Part shown: positions 8,225-17,716 of the stretch, piece after piece
How positions within the stretch are numbered: the first letter of the stretch is position 1
Layout of the letters: the number at the start of each line of letters is the position of its first letter
Source of the DNA: Bradyrhizobium liaoningense
Lineage (GTDB): Bacteria > Pseudomonadota > Alphaproteobacteria > Rhizobiales > Xanthobacteraceae
Assembly (NCBI RefSeq): GCF_018130825.1
Contig: NZ_JAFCJS010000003.1
Location: forward strand, 496,001-560,000
DNA: 64,000 nt
Reading direction: 5' to 3'
The notes under the pieces: model-generated
The model's database searches: none
Told to the model about the DNA's origin: nothing
Seen by the model: the letters and a program-made list of their open reading frames with translations, nothing else
Program-made: the position numbers and the translations under genes

Positions 8225-9108
8225 CCTCTGCACTCCCTGCCATCCATTCGGAAGCCGGGTTGTCGCGATATCTGAGGGAGATCCACCGTTTCCCGTTACT
8301 CGATGCACCGGAAGAAGCGACGTATGCACGGCGGCTGCGAGATTTCGGGGATCGAGAAGCGGCCTACCGCCTGGTGACCAGCCATCTGCGCCTGGCCGCC
8401 AAGATTGCGCTGAGATATCGGCGGTACGGGCTACCAATCGAGGATCTCATCTCGGAAGCCAATGTCGGATTAATGATGGCCGTCAAACGCTTCGATCCGG
8501 AGAAAGGATTCCGCCTGGCGACTTATGCGACCTGGTGGATCAAGGCCTCGGTCCAGGAATTCGTTCTGAGATCCTGGTCAATGGTAAAACTCGGTACAAC
8601 CGCGGCGCAAAAGAAACTCTTCTTCAATCTTCGGAAGTTGAAGAGGCGTCTCGGCGCGCCAGAGGAAGCCGAGCTTTCGCAAGAGCAGGTCAAGCAAATC
8701 GCCGAACATCTCCAAGTCAAGGATGCCGAAGTTGTCGAGATGAACGGTAGGATCCGCGGCGACATGACGCTCAATGTGCGGCTTAGTGAGGAGGAAGGCG
8801 AAGAATGGCAGGATCGGCTTGCCGACCCATCTCCTGATCCTGAAAGCCTGCTTCTGCACTCCAGTGATCGTGAAAGGCAGAAGGCTGCATTGTCGGAAGC
8901 GCTGGCTTCGCTGTCTTCGCGAGAACGCACCATCATTGAAGCTCGTTGCATGGCGGAGGAGCCAAGAACACTCGATGACCTGGCTGCAACCTTCGGGATC
9001 TCGCGCGAGCGGATCCGCCAGATCGAGCAGCGCGCGCTGCAACGCCTGAAGTCGATGATATGTGCTAGCCTATCAGACCTTAACGCGGCGCAAGTGAACG
9101 CTCTCTAG
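8215..9108 (+). CDS. rpoH: Heat-shock sigma factor RpoH (sigma-32)
   Basis: A 297-residue alternative sigma factor that directs RNA polymerase to heat-shock promoters. Region 2 contains LATYATWWIKASVQEF, followed by the RpoH box QKKLFFNLRKLK, which separates RpoH from other sigma factors. Region 4 ends in the helix-turn-helix with FGISRERIRQIEQRALQRLK. The ATG at 8215 follows GATGGAGGCAAGTC. It lies within the leader frame at 8087-8224, itself behind a ROSE thermometer, so its synthesis is probably heat-derepressed at the RNA level. It is the natural regulator of the CTTGAA-type promoters in this region. A hairpin follows the stop. Confidence 0.96.
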   Translation: MSMTSALPAIHSEAGLSRYLREIHRFPLLDAPEEATYARRLRDFGDREAAYRLVTSHLRLAAKIALRYRRYGLPIEDLISEANVGLMMAVKRFDPEKGFRLATYATWWIKASVQEFVLRSWSMVKLGTTAAQKKLFFNLRKLKRRLGAPEEAELSQEQVKQIAEHLQVKDAEVVEMNGRIRGDMTLNVRLSEEEGEEWQDRLADPSPDPESLLLHSSDRERQKAALSEALASLSSRERTIIEARCMAEEPRTLDDLAATFGISRERIRQIEQRALQRLKSMICASLSDLNAAQVNAL

Positions 9109-9134
9109 CCGCCGCCGCAGAGCGCTGCCGAGCC

Positions 9135-9166
9135 GGCTGCTGATCCTGATCGACCGATCAGCAGCC
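9135..9166. terminator. Hairpin between convergent rpoH and the 9158 gene
   Basis: GGCTGCTGATC and GATCAGCAGCC form an 11-bp perfect stem with a 10-base loop. No T-run; probably serves both converging genes. Confidence 0.55.
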
Positions 9167-9388
9167 CCTGCAGATATCCGGCACAACGACCTCTGCTGAA
9201 AAGTCGCGGTCGTTGCGATGGTCGAGCCGGGTCCTTGAGGGTTTGCCCCGAAGCTGGGCGACCGGATTATTTACCAATTGCTTGACGGTCCCGGTCGGGC
9301 TCCGCATTCCGCGCGGCGAGTCCATTTCCCTGGCCTGGAGCGCAACCACAGTTCCAAGCAAAACAGCAGCTACCGCTAGGGTCCGCAT
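9158..9388 (-). CDS. Small exported protein (76 aa)
   Basis: Starts MRTLAVAAVLLGTVVALQA, a good signal peptide with likely cleavage after LQA. A mature part of about 57 residues follows, rich in Arg, Asp and Pro and ending DICRGC. AAGGAGGATGATCAAAG before the ATG is one of the strongest ribosome sites here. No family is recognised. Convergent with rpoH and divergent from groES. Confidence 0.65.
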   Translation of the reverse strand: MRTLAVAAVLLGTVVALQAREMDSPRGMRSPTGTVKQLVNNPVAQLRGKPSRTRLDHRNDRDFSAEVVVPDICRGC

Positions 9389-9555
9389 CTTTGATCATCC
9401 TCCTTCTCATGATGCCGAAAGCTTGCCGCCACGCTGCCGCAAGTAGCCAACATCTGGCGCGATGTCCTCCATTTTCAATACGGGTCTCGTGGAACTATCG
9501 CGTGCCGGGGAGGCCGCGAGCTACGAGCACCTCGGCTTGAGCAGCGGCCCCGTGA

Positions 9556-11649
<2,094 letters not shown>

Positions 11650-11656
11650 GGCAACT

Positions 11657-11684
11657 GGAGCTCGGCCGATAACGGCCGGGCTCC
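11657..11684 (+). terminator. Hairpin after groEL
   Basis: GGAGCTCGGCCG and CGGCCGGGCTCC pair with one mismatch around loop ATAA. Probable end of the groESL transcript. Confidence 0.65.
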
Positions 11685-11730
11685 GCAACTTGAACAGGAG
11701 CACTCTCTTTCACGAAATCGGAGCTTGGCA

Positions 11731-11850
11731 ATGAACAGGTCAATTCGTCGACGGCTCAGGCAAAGCCAGGACGCGTTCCATTGGTTCATGTTCTACCTGA
11801 GCTTCGTAACCATCGTCTGGATCTGCTTTCGAACAATAGGAGGGGTATAG
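11731..11850 (+). CDS. Small membrane protein (39 aa)
   Basis: Frame MNRSIRRRLRQSQDAFHWFM, then a hydrophobic segment (FYLSFVTIVWICF) and a short tail ending IGGV. The basic N-terminus predicts a single-pass, N-in inner-membrane peptide. Its TAG is followed at once by the ATG of the next gene, and AGGAGG lies within its last codons, so the two are almost certainly coupled. Too short for standard gene calls; function unknown. Confidence 0.5.
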   Translation: MNRSIRRRLRQSQDAFHWFMFYLSFVTIVWICFRTIGGV

Positions 11851-12180
11851 ATGATCAATGATCGCCGTACGTTCTCCGCCCGGTCGGAGACTGTCCACAA
11901 CTTGCGACGGCACCTAATCTCGTTGGCAATCGGCGGCGCACTTTCACTGACCGCCTTCGGTGCCTACGGCATGGAGAGTCCGCGCGCCAAGGAGGCGACG
12001 CAGGATGCCTTTGCCGCAATAACGCTTCCGCCAATCCCGTATCTCGACACGATGCCTTGGTTGAAGTGGTGGCCGGCCGCAACGATGAAAGTCGACATGC
12101 TGATGCCACCGGCGTTCGCGCCATCAGGCATCCGGCTGGGGCCGACGCCACATCCGGTTGGGCGGCCGGCAACGAGTTGA
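11851..12180 (+). CDS. Small exported or membrane-anchored protein (109 aa)
   Basis: Begins MINDRRTFSARSETVHNLRR. A hydrophobic segment follows at about residues 20-38 (LISLAIGGALSLTAFGAYG), either a late signal peptide or an anchor. The mature part is rich in Pro, Trp and Met (LPPIPYLDTMPWLKWW) and ends PTPHPVGRPATS. It starts directly after the stop of the 39-residue membrane protein and is followed by a terminator hairpin, making a two-gene unit. No family is recognised. Confidence 0.6.
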   Translation: MINDRRTFSARSETVHNLRRHLISLAIGGALSLTAFGAYGMESPRAKEATQDAFAAITLPPIPYLDTMPWLKWWPAATMKVDMLMPPAFAPSGIRLGPTPHPVGRPATS

Positions 12181-12186
12181 TCTCAG

Positions 12187-12210
12187 GGGAGCGGCGGTCA
12201 AGCCGCTCCC
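12187..12210 (+). terminator. Terminator-like hairpin
   Basis: GGGAGCGGC and GCCGCTCCC form a perfect 9-bp stem with a 6-base loop, just after the stop at 12180. Confidence 0.65.
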
Positions 12211-12275
12211 TACTCTCGTGCCGGATTGGTGTTGATTCCAAAGCTTGGACTACGGACCGTCGGGGAATGACGACG

Positions 12276-12461
12276 ATGCTCGATGCGAACTTGGCCCGCA
12301 TTCGTGTGCACAAACTGTCGGGCATAGAACGTCCTTTCCTCCAGAAGCGCCTCTTCGCGGAGTTGATTGTGCTTAAGGCCTTGGCCGCCGAAGTCGTTCC
12401 AGCCGCCAGTGCCCTCTCGACACTTGCGAGAGTTGCGGCAAACATGGGAGCAGAGCCATGA
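12276..12461 (+). CDS. Conserved small protein (61 aa), shortened paralogue of 692-916
   Basis: Begins MLDANLARIRVHKLSGIERP and ends ARVAANMGAEP. Compared with the 692 copy, about a dozen residues between the AH/VHK region and the FLQKRL segment are missing in frame, and the segment before NMGAEP differs. The start at 12276 is the position equivalent to the 692 copy; an ATG three codons upstream is also possible. It overlaps the next gene by four bases (ATGA). Confidence 0.6.
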   Translation: MLDANLARIRVHKLSGIERPFLQKRLFAELIVLKALAAEVVPAASALSTLARVAANMGAEP

Positions 12462-12640
12462 CCAGCGTTCGAGACCTGCTCATTCGAGGCAGCGAGAAGG
12501 TCATCGGTCACTACGAGCTGCTTCTTGCAAGTGCGAAGAGCGAGGAAGAGCGCCAACTCTATCAGGAACGGATCGAGCGAGAGCAGCGACTACTGCACAC
12601 TCTACTCCAAGGCGGCTTTCCCGATCGCTTCGCCGCGTAA
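12458..12640 (+). CDS. Conserved small helical protein (60 aa)
   Basis: TSVRDLLIRGSEKVIGHYEL continues into LLASAKSEEERQLYQERIER and EQRLLHTLLQGGFPDRFAA, a strongly charged helical hairpin pattern. It overlaps the preceding gene by ATGA, so the pair is translationally coupled. An equivalent pair beside the other hsp20 (692-1058) has this second gene frameshifted, so this is the intact copy. Similar short proteins are common in rhizobial genomes, but their function is not known. The hsp20 with its own promoter follows. Confidence 0.65.
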   Translation: MTSVRDLLIRGSEKVIGHYELLLASAKSEEERQLYQERIEREQRLLHTLLQGGFPDRFAA

Positions 12641-12739
12641 GAGCGGCCGTGCGCAGAGTTGAAGCAGCGGCGGACGGCTCATCCGCTGCTGGATATCCGG
12701 AAAATCCGAGGCTTGCCGGTCAAAAAACCTTTCCGCCCT

Positions 12740-12766
12740 CTTGAACTCGCCGCGTCTCGTTCTAAG
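12740..12766 (+). promoter_or_regulatory. Heat-shock type promoter of hsp20
   Basis: CTTGAAC (12740-12746) and TTCTAAG at about the spacing seen in the other hsp20 promoters. The sequence just after it, CTAAGTGGTTTCTCGCC, nearly repeats the groES promoter region. Confidence 0.55.
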
Positions 12767-12769
12767 TGG

Positions 12770-12900
12770 TTTCTCGCCGCGAGAGCGGTGTGCCGAGCGC
12801 CATATCGGGGTCGGCACGAGCGTTGGACCGGTGTCTTCGGCCTCTGAAACCCCTGTCTTGCGCTCCTTCGTATCCATCTTGCTCCTTGGAGGACTTGGTT
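12770..12900 (+). promoter_or_regulatory. ROSE-type RNA thermometer of hsp20
   Basis: Leader ending CATCTTGCTCCTTGGAGGAC before the ATG at 12901, almost identical to the leader of the hsp20 at 307. Contains the UUGCU-GGAGG signature. Confidence 0.8.
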
Positions 12901-13350
12901 ATGAGGACTCTTGATTTCGCGCCCCTGTGGCGCTCCACCATCGGCTTCGATCACTTGGCTGACCTCGTCGACAGCACACTGCGCCAGACCACCGATGACA
13001 ACTATCCCCCCTACAACATCGAACGATCCGGCGAGGACCATTACCGGATCTCGCTGGCCGTGGCCGGCTTCGGCGTCAACGACGTCACCGTGACGGCCGA
13101 GCAGAATGTGCTCACGATCGAAGGCAGAAAGCCCGATGGTGCTGCGCACGATTATCTGTATCAAGGAATCGCCGCACGTCCGTTCCGGCGCGTCTTCAAC
13201 CTTGCGGACTACGTTCAGGTCAAGCAGGCGTCCTTCCAGGATGGTCTCTTGGTCATCGACCTCGTTCGCGAGGTTCCGGAAGCGATGAAGCCGCGCAACA
13301 TCCGGATCGTCAGCGGTGCATCGCAGATCGAGCAGAAGAAAGCAGCTTAG
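12901..13350 (+). CDS. Small heat-shock protein (Hsp20 family)
   Basis: A 149-residue crystallin-type chaperone. It opens RTLDFAPLWRSTIGFDHLAD, then shows AEQNVLTIEGRKPDG, IAARPFRRVFNLADYVQVKQ and VIDLVREVPEAMKPR. Start fixed by GGAGGACTTGGTT before the ATG. Closest relative in the window is the partial gene at 1-307. It heads a likely operon with two small genes and degP (13479-15051), a layout that recalls the known B. japonicum link between ROSE-controlled hsp genes and degP. Confidence 0.95.
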   Translation: MRTLDFAPLWRSTIGFDHLADLVDSTLRQTTDDNYPPYNIERSGEDHYRISLAVAGFGVNDVTVTAEQNVLTIEGRKPDGAAHDYLYQGIAARPFRRVFNLADYVQVKQASFQDGLLVIDLVREVPEAMKPRNIRIVSGASQIEQKKAA

Positions 13351-13369
13351 ATACTCTCGATACACGGAG

Positions 13370-13406
13370 AGCGGAGTGCGGCGCCGGCGTGCGTCCGCAC
13401 TCCGCT
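13370..13406 (+). terminator. Hairpin after hsp20, possible attenuator
   Basis: AGCGGAGTGCGG and CCGCACTCCGCT form a perfect 12-bp stem with a 13-base loop and no T-run. It may partly terminate before the degP genes or protect the hsp20 RNA end. Confidence 0.55.
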
Positions 13407-13478
13407 GGCCAATGGCCGTCATCGTCCAGCGACTAGAGTTCCGTCCCTTGGAAAGGAGAGAATAGGGAGGAGTGAGCA

Positions 13479-13811
13479 ATGACCGACATCAAAGCTAACC
13501 ATAGTAGCATTCATCCGTTCTTCCACCCCGCTGCTCACTACGCTTCGCCCGCCGAGGTCCTGAATGATAAGGAACTCTCGACGCCTGAGAAGCGGATCAT
13601 CCTGTCATCGTGGGCGTCCGACATGTACGCGGTGGAATCCTGTCCCGCCTTGCGTGAGATTCCTGGCACGGGCCGCTCGGTACGACTGGCCGATATTCTT
13701 GCGGCGTTGCGCCAGCTCGACGGAGATGGCGACGATGATCCGCCCCGCGGCGGCGGCATTGCGATGCGGTTGCGGCGGCCTAAGGCCGCCGCACAGGAGA
13801 GGTCGCCATGA
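13479..13811 (+). CDS. Conserved hypothetical protein (110 aa)
   Basis: Residues about 14-80 look like a compact domain: HPFFHPAAHYASPAEVLNDK, STPEKRIILSSWASDMYAVE, then a leucine-rich helix (LADILAALRQLDGDGDD). The C-terminus is Gly/Arg-rich. The same type of protein is common in rhizobia near stress genes, with no known function. AAAGGAGAGAATAGGGAGGAG lies upstream of the ATG. It overlaps the following 43-residue gene by ATGA, placing it in the hsp20-degP unit. Confidence 0.75.
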   Translation: MTDIKANHSSIHPFFHPAAHYASPAEVLNDKELSTPEKRIILSSWASDMYAVESCPALREIPGTGRSVRLADILAALRQLDGDGDDDPPRGGGIAMRLRRPKAAAQERSP

Positions 13812-13939
13812 TGCTCACGCAAACCGTTCTGGCGGTCGTGCTGCTTGGCCATGCGGTGGCGGCATGGGCTGTTCCGATCGTAGCGCTCTGCGTCTCAAGG
13901 AGCGAATCTGTTGCGCTCGGTGATCATGTGGGCAGCTAA
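13808..13939 (+). CDS. Small membrane protein (43 aa)
   Basis: MMLTQTVLAVVLLGHAVAAW with a hydrophobic segment covering about residues 4-29, ending ALGDHVGS. It overlaps the upstream gene by four bases and ends 11 bases before degP, so it is embedded in that operon. Single-pass membrane peptide of unknown function; the overlap and position are the main evidence. Confidence 0.5.
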   Translation: MMLTQTVLAVVLLGHAVAAWAVPIVALCVSRSESVALGDHVGS

Positions 13940-13950
13940 CGGGTGATCAA

Positions 13951-15051
13951 ATGCTAGGCCATCGAGTATTATTGCCGGCTCTTCTCGTGCTGGCGCTTTC
14001 CACGTCATATCCAACTGCGGCGCAAGTGCCGGACTTAAAAACGAGCGGCACGGTCCCCACACTGGCGCCCGTGGTTCGCCAGGTAACGCCAGCGGTCGTC
14101 AATATTTCCGTGCACGGCCGAATCCGTGAAGACAATCCGCTCTATCGCGATCCATTTTTTCGCGAATTCTTCGACCTGCCGAAGCAGGTAGAGAAGGAAA
14201 TCAATGCAACCGGCTCAGGCGTCATTGTCGACGCCCAGCGCGGCTACGTGCTGACCAACAATCATGTAGTCGAGGGCACCTCCATCGTTCAGATCACGAC
14301 CAAGGACAGCCGCCAGTTCTCTGCAAAGGTGATCGGGCGCGACCCGCTGACGGATGTTGCGGTGCTTCAAATCCAGAACCCGAGCCGGCTTCAAGGACTT
14401 CCTTTTGGCGACAGCGACGCGCTGGAAGTTGGCGACTTTGTGCTGGCGATCGGCAATCCGTTCGGACTCGGTCAAACTGTCACGTCCGGCCTCGTCAGTG
14501 CGTTGGGACGAACAGGTCTGAGTAAGCAAGGCTATGAAGATTTTATCCAGACCGATGCTGCGATCAATCCCGGGAATTCCGGTGGTGCGCTGGTCAGCCT
14601 GCGCGGCGAGTTGATTGGCATTAACTCGGCAATCATCTCGCCCGCTGGTGGGAATGTCGGGATCGGCTTTGCCATTCCAGTCAACATGGCGCGGCGAGTG
14701 ATGGAGCAGATCGTAGCCAAGGGACGTGTTGAGCGTGGTCGTATAGGCGTCTCGCTACGCGACTTAACCCCGTCGGTAAATCAGGGTCGTAGTGAGGGCG
14801 CGGTGATCGCCGAAGTCGCGCCCGACTCTCCGGCCGAGAAAGCAGGTCTGCGCAAAGGCGACATCATCGTCACGGCGGACGACCGTCCGGTCCGGACCGC
14901 TGCGCAACTTCGCAATAAAATAGGCCTCGCACGCGTCGGTGAGGACGTAAAGCTCAACGTGGAACGCGGTGGCCGTATGACTACGATTGTGGTCACGGTC
15001 GCTCCGCCTCTTGAGGAACATAGCGCATCCAGCACGCGTACCTCGCCGTAG
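13951..15051 (+). CDS. degP: Periplasmic serine protease, DegP/DegQ (HtrA) family
   Basis: Degrades or refolds damaged envelope proteins. 366 residues with a signal peptide (cleavage near AAQ, about residue 25). The trypsin-like domain has triad residues His105 (TNNHVVEG), Asp135 (DPLTDVAVL) and Ser210 (NPGNSGGALV). A single C-terminal PDZ domain covers about residues 265-350, whereas classical DegP has two; in this it resembles DegS/short HtrA forms, but with a cleavable signal peptide. The tail is Ser/Thr-rich. Last gene of the hsp20 operon starting at 12901. Confidence 0.93.
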   Translation: MLGHRVLLPALLVLALSTSYPTAAQVPDLKTSGTVPTLAPVVRQVTPAVVNISVHGRIREDNPLYRDPFFREFFDLPKQVEKEINATGSGVIVDAQRGYVLTNNHVVEGTSIVQITTKDSRQFSAKVIGRDPLTDVAVLQIQNPSRLQGLPFGDSDALEVGDFVLAIGNPFGLGQTVTSGLVSALGRTGLSKQGYEDFIQTDAAINPGNSGGALVSLRGELIGINSAIISPAGGNVGIGFAIPVNMARRVMEQIVAKGRVERGRIGVSLRDLTPSVNQGRSEGAVIAEVAPDSPAEKAGLRKGDIIVTADDRPVRTAAQLRNKIGLARVGEDVKLNVERGGRMTTIVVTVAPPLEEHSASSTRTSP

Positions 15052-15187
15052 CAAACGATCGAAGTCGTTTCGAACTGACGCCCAGCTCGGGGGTCTTAGG
15101 GAGATTACCTCACAACAGTCGTTCCTTGGGCCGTAGCCGGAGGTCCGGTCGAGGCACATGATGGTCCCTTGGTAAGGCGGTGCTTTG

Positions 15188-15826
15188 ATGTCTGTCGTGG
15201 AATTTTCTGTTATGACATTCGCAACGCTCTTCGTCGCCATAGGACCCGTTGACACAGCTATCGTGTTCGGTGGGCTAACTGGCGGCGTACATCGTCCGGA
15301 GCGCTTTCGTTTGGCCTTTCGAGCAGTGCTGATCGCAGGCAGCGTACTTTTGGGTTTTGCGCTGTTCGGCGTGGGCTTGCTTGCCGCACTCCACGTCTCA
15401 CTGGAGGCGTTTCGCTTTGCGGGCGGTGTGCTCCTGTTGTTGCAGGGTATCCAACTGATCTTCGGGCATCCAGCCGGTCTTTCTACTCTAACCGCTGGGG
15501 AACGGCGCGAAGCGCTTGAACCAGGTGACATCGCGATCTTTCCGTTGGCATTCCCGGTGATCGCCGGTCCAGCGGGATTGACCGCAGTCGTCCTCCTAAT
15601 GGGGCAAGCAAGCGGAGATCTCATCAAATCGGCAGTTGTGCTCGGGTCGATCTTTGTCTGCCTGATGTTAACCTATGGTGGCATGATCTTCACCGATGTC
15701 CTGCATCGCATTCTCAAGACGACTGGTGCCAATGTTATCGCCCGTCTCGCCGGCGTGATCCTCGCCGGACTGGCGGCACAGTACATCTTCGATGCGATAC
15801 GAGAAGCGCGCATTCTGAGCGGCTAG
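15188..15826 (+). CDS. MarC-family integral membrane protein
   Basis: A 212-residue protein with about six membrane segments and the family's features: MTFATLFVAIGPVDTAIVFG near the start and FPLAFPVIAGPAGLTAVVLL in the middle. MarC-family proteins (UPF0056) have no settled function; the original link to multiple antibiotic resistance was not confirmed. The ATG at 15188 is chosen. It follows degP on the same strand after about 135 bases and may be co-expressed. Confidence 0.85.
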   Translation: MSVVEFSVMTFATLFVAIGPVDTAIVFGGLTGGVHRPERFRLAFRAVLIAGSVLLGFALFGVGLLAALHVSLEAFRFAGGVLLLLQGIQLIFGHPAGLSTLTAGERREALEPGDIAIFPLAFPVIAGPAGLTAVVLLMGQASGDLIKSAVVLGSIFVCLMLTYGGMIFTDVLHRILKTTGANVIARLAGVILAGLAAQYIFDAIREARILSG

Positions 15827-15961
15827 GCGACCCACGCAGCTCTTCATAGACCTTGCTTGCCGCAGCAGAGGAGCCTGCAGAATGTGGTCGCCCCCCAGGC
15901 ATTAGGAACAGGGTAAAATTTACCGGGTTGGACCGCATGCAGCTGTACGTCGAGCGCGACT

Positions 15962-16207
15962 ATGCCACGCTACTATTTCGATTTACATGACGGTCACGGC
16001 GTTGCCGAAGACGAAGAAGGAATGGAACTCTCTAGCATGCGTCAGGTGCAGGAGGAAGCGGCTCGTTCCTTAGCCGACATGATCCGCGAGGCTTCCAGTG
16101 ATACTCTTGACAGTAAGTCGCGTCGATGGGCCGTTGAGGTTCGAGACGAAAACGGGTCGGTGTTTGAACTGAAGTTCACGTTCGATGAAGGCACGACCAG
16201 GCATTAA
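15962..16207 (+). CDS. DUF6894-family small protein (81 aa)
   Basis: Starts MPRYYFDLHDGHGVAEDEEG, the characteristic opening of a widespread rhizobial family (DUF6894). A helix follows (VQEEAARSLADMIREA), then the strand pattern WAVEVRDENGSVFELKFTF. Function unknown; family members are frequent near stress genes and in plasmids. Confidence 0.8.
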   Translation: MPRYYFDLHDGHGVAEDEEGMELSSMRQVQEEAARSLADMIREASSDTLDSKSRRWAVEVRDENGSVFELKFTFDEGTTRH

Positions 16208-16387
16208 AATGAACGAACTGCTCCCCCTGTACGGAAAAACGATCCGTAGGCCAACATCTCCGGGTGTATCCCGAGAAGCGCTAGCCGGAGCGATCGCCGA
16301 GTGCAGGCGCCGGCCGCAGCTACATAGCTCAGCCCGCTCCAGTCGCGCAGGGAGACACCCGGACTTCCTCATCTCAATGTCTCTCGC

Positions 16388-16864
16388 CTAAATCCACTTA
16401 ACTTCCTCAATTCTGTAAGTCTTATCGCCGCCAGGAGCTTCGACCACTACGACTGTGCCTTTCGTCTTGCCGATCAATGCCCTTGCGAGCGGTGAACCGA
16501 CCGAAATCTTTCCTCTGGCGGCATCCGCTTCCGGCTCACCAACTATCTGGCAGATCCGCTGCTCGCCCGTATCTTCGTCGATCAGCTTCACCGTTGCGCC
16601 GAACTTGATGGTGTCGCCGGAGAGCCTGGACACATCGATGATGTCAGCACGCGCAAGCTTGTTTTCCAACTCGGCTATCCTGGCTTCGTTGACAGCTTGC
16701 TCCGCCAGCGCGGCCTGATATTCCGAGTTCTCGACCAAGTTGGGATCATCAGCGATCGCCTGCTGAATCCAAGCGGCAAGAAGAGGCCGCTTCGTTTTTA
16801 TGCGGTGTTTTAGTTCGTCCCGAAGGGCAGTGTGACCCGCTGCCGTCATTGGAAAGTTTCGCAT
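16388..16864 (-). CDS. GreA/GreB-family transcript cleavage factor
   Basis: Relieves stalled RNA polymerase by stimulating cleavage of the backtracked RNA. About 158 residues from the ATG at 16864. The N-terminal coiled coil spans about 5-75 and contains [20 protein letters not shown]. The C-terminal FKBP-like domain has [33 protein letters not shown] and ends YRIEEVKWI. The tip acidic residues appear in the [11 protein letters not shown] segment. Other in-frame starts lie at 16849 and at a GTG at 16879. As an accessory Gre copy it may support transcription under stress. Confidence 0.85.
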   Translation of the reverse strand: MRNFPMTAAGHTALRDELKHRIKTKRPLLAAWIQQAIADDPNLVENSEYQAALAEQAVNEARIAELENKLARADIIDVSRLSGDTIKFGATVKLIDEDTGEQRICQIVGEPEADAARGKISVGSPLARALIGKTKGTVVVVEAPGGDKTYRIEEVKWI

Positions 16865-16879
16865 CTGAGTAATTTCCAC

Positions 16880-17359
16880 ACAAAAGCGATTTACGCATCC
16901 TGACTATGTTGGGGGCAAGTCTGCGGGCGAGGTGCTCGCTGGCCACCCTCCTGCTTGCCTGCGCCGCGGCACGCGGGCGAGGCCTGCCCCAATCACAGTG
17001 GGTCGCAGCTGCGCGGTTGGCACGCTCCCCCGAAGGTCATCTCCCATTTGAGTGCGGGCCATCCTTTATTTGGCGGCGCAAAAAGAGGTGTGAGCCATAG
17101 CGGCTGCCAAACGGGGCTCGACGATGGTTGTTCCATTCGAGGACGATCGTTATTTGGTCAATAACGACTGCGTCAACGGCCGAACGGAGAGGCCTTTGCG
17201 GCTGGTTGGAACTTCCGGCCGCGATTGCGGAACCGGCTCTCCTCTCGTGAGTTCTGGAATGGCCGCCTTTTGCACGGGCGAGGGCGTGCGTGCTTTGCGG
17301 ACCTTCCTCATTTTGTGGTGGTGTCGTCAATGTTCCAGCATCATGAACGCGCACCTTCG
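16880..17359. other. Stretch without a convincing gene
   Basis: Several open frames exist on both strands, but none has a good ribosome site and protein-like composition together. It contains the divergent regulatory region between the Gre-like gene and the small gene at 17360. Confidence 0.4.
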
Positions 17360-17500
17360 ATGACGAGCATCGCAACGCTACTGACACGAAAGCAGAAGCT
17401 GCTCAGCCGCTTGGAAGAATACCCTGGTCCCAATGAGCGCGAGCACATCGAGCGTCTTCTCGACAAGATAGACGCCGAACTGAATACAGTTAGGCTCTGA
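17360..17500 (+). CDS. Small charged helical protein (46 aa)
   Basis: MTSIATLLTRKQKLLSRLEE and on to HIERLLDKIDAELNTVRL, a strongly amphipathic helical pair. An in-frame ATG at 17330 would add ten residues. Short proteins of this style recur in rhizobial stress clusters; function unknown. Confidence 0.5.
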   Translation: MTSIATLLTRKQKLLSRLEEYPGPNEREHIERLLDKIDAELNTVRL

Positions 17501-17716
17501 AATCGCTCGAAGGGGGCGCCATCCAAAGCGGTTTCCGCGTGGCGCGCCGGTGCGACGGGTTGAGGACCGGCGGCGTCCCTCGTCCTAATCGACGCTGAGT
17601 CAAGCAGGTCTCCGCTCATCGCGCAACGGCATCTTGACAACCGCGGGCCGACCGCAAACGAGGCCGGCGACCCCGAACATTAGCAGCACAATGTCCGGCC
17701 GATTGCGCGAACTTGA

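Noticed and set aside
16209..16391. Small frame directly after the DUF6894 gene
   Set aside because: No ribosome site and unconvincing composition (Arg/Ser-rich end); adjacency alone is weak.
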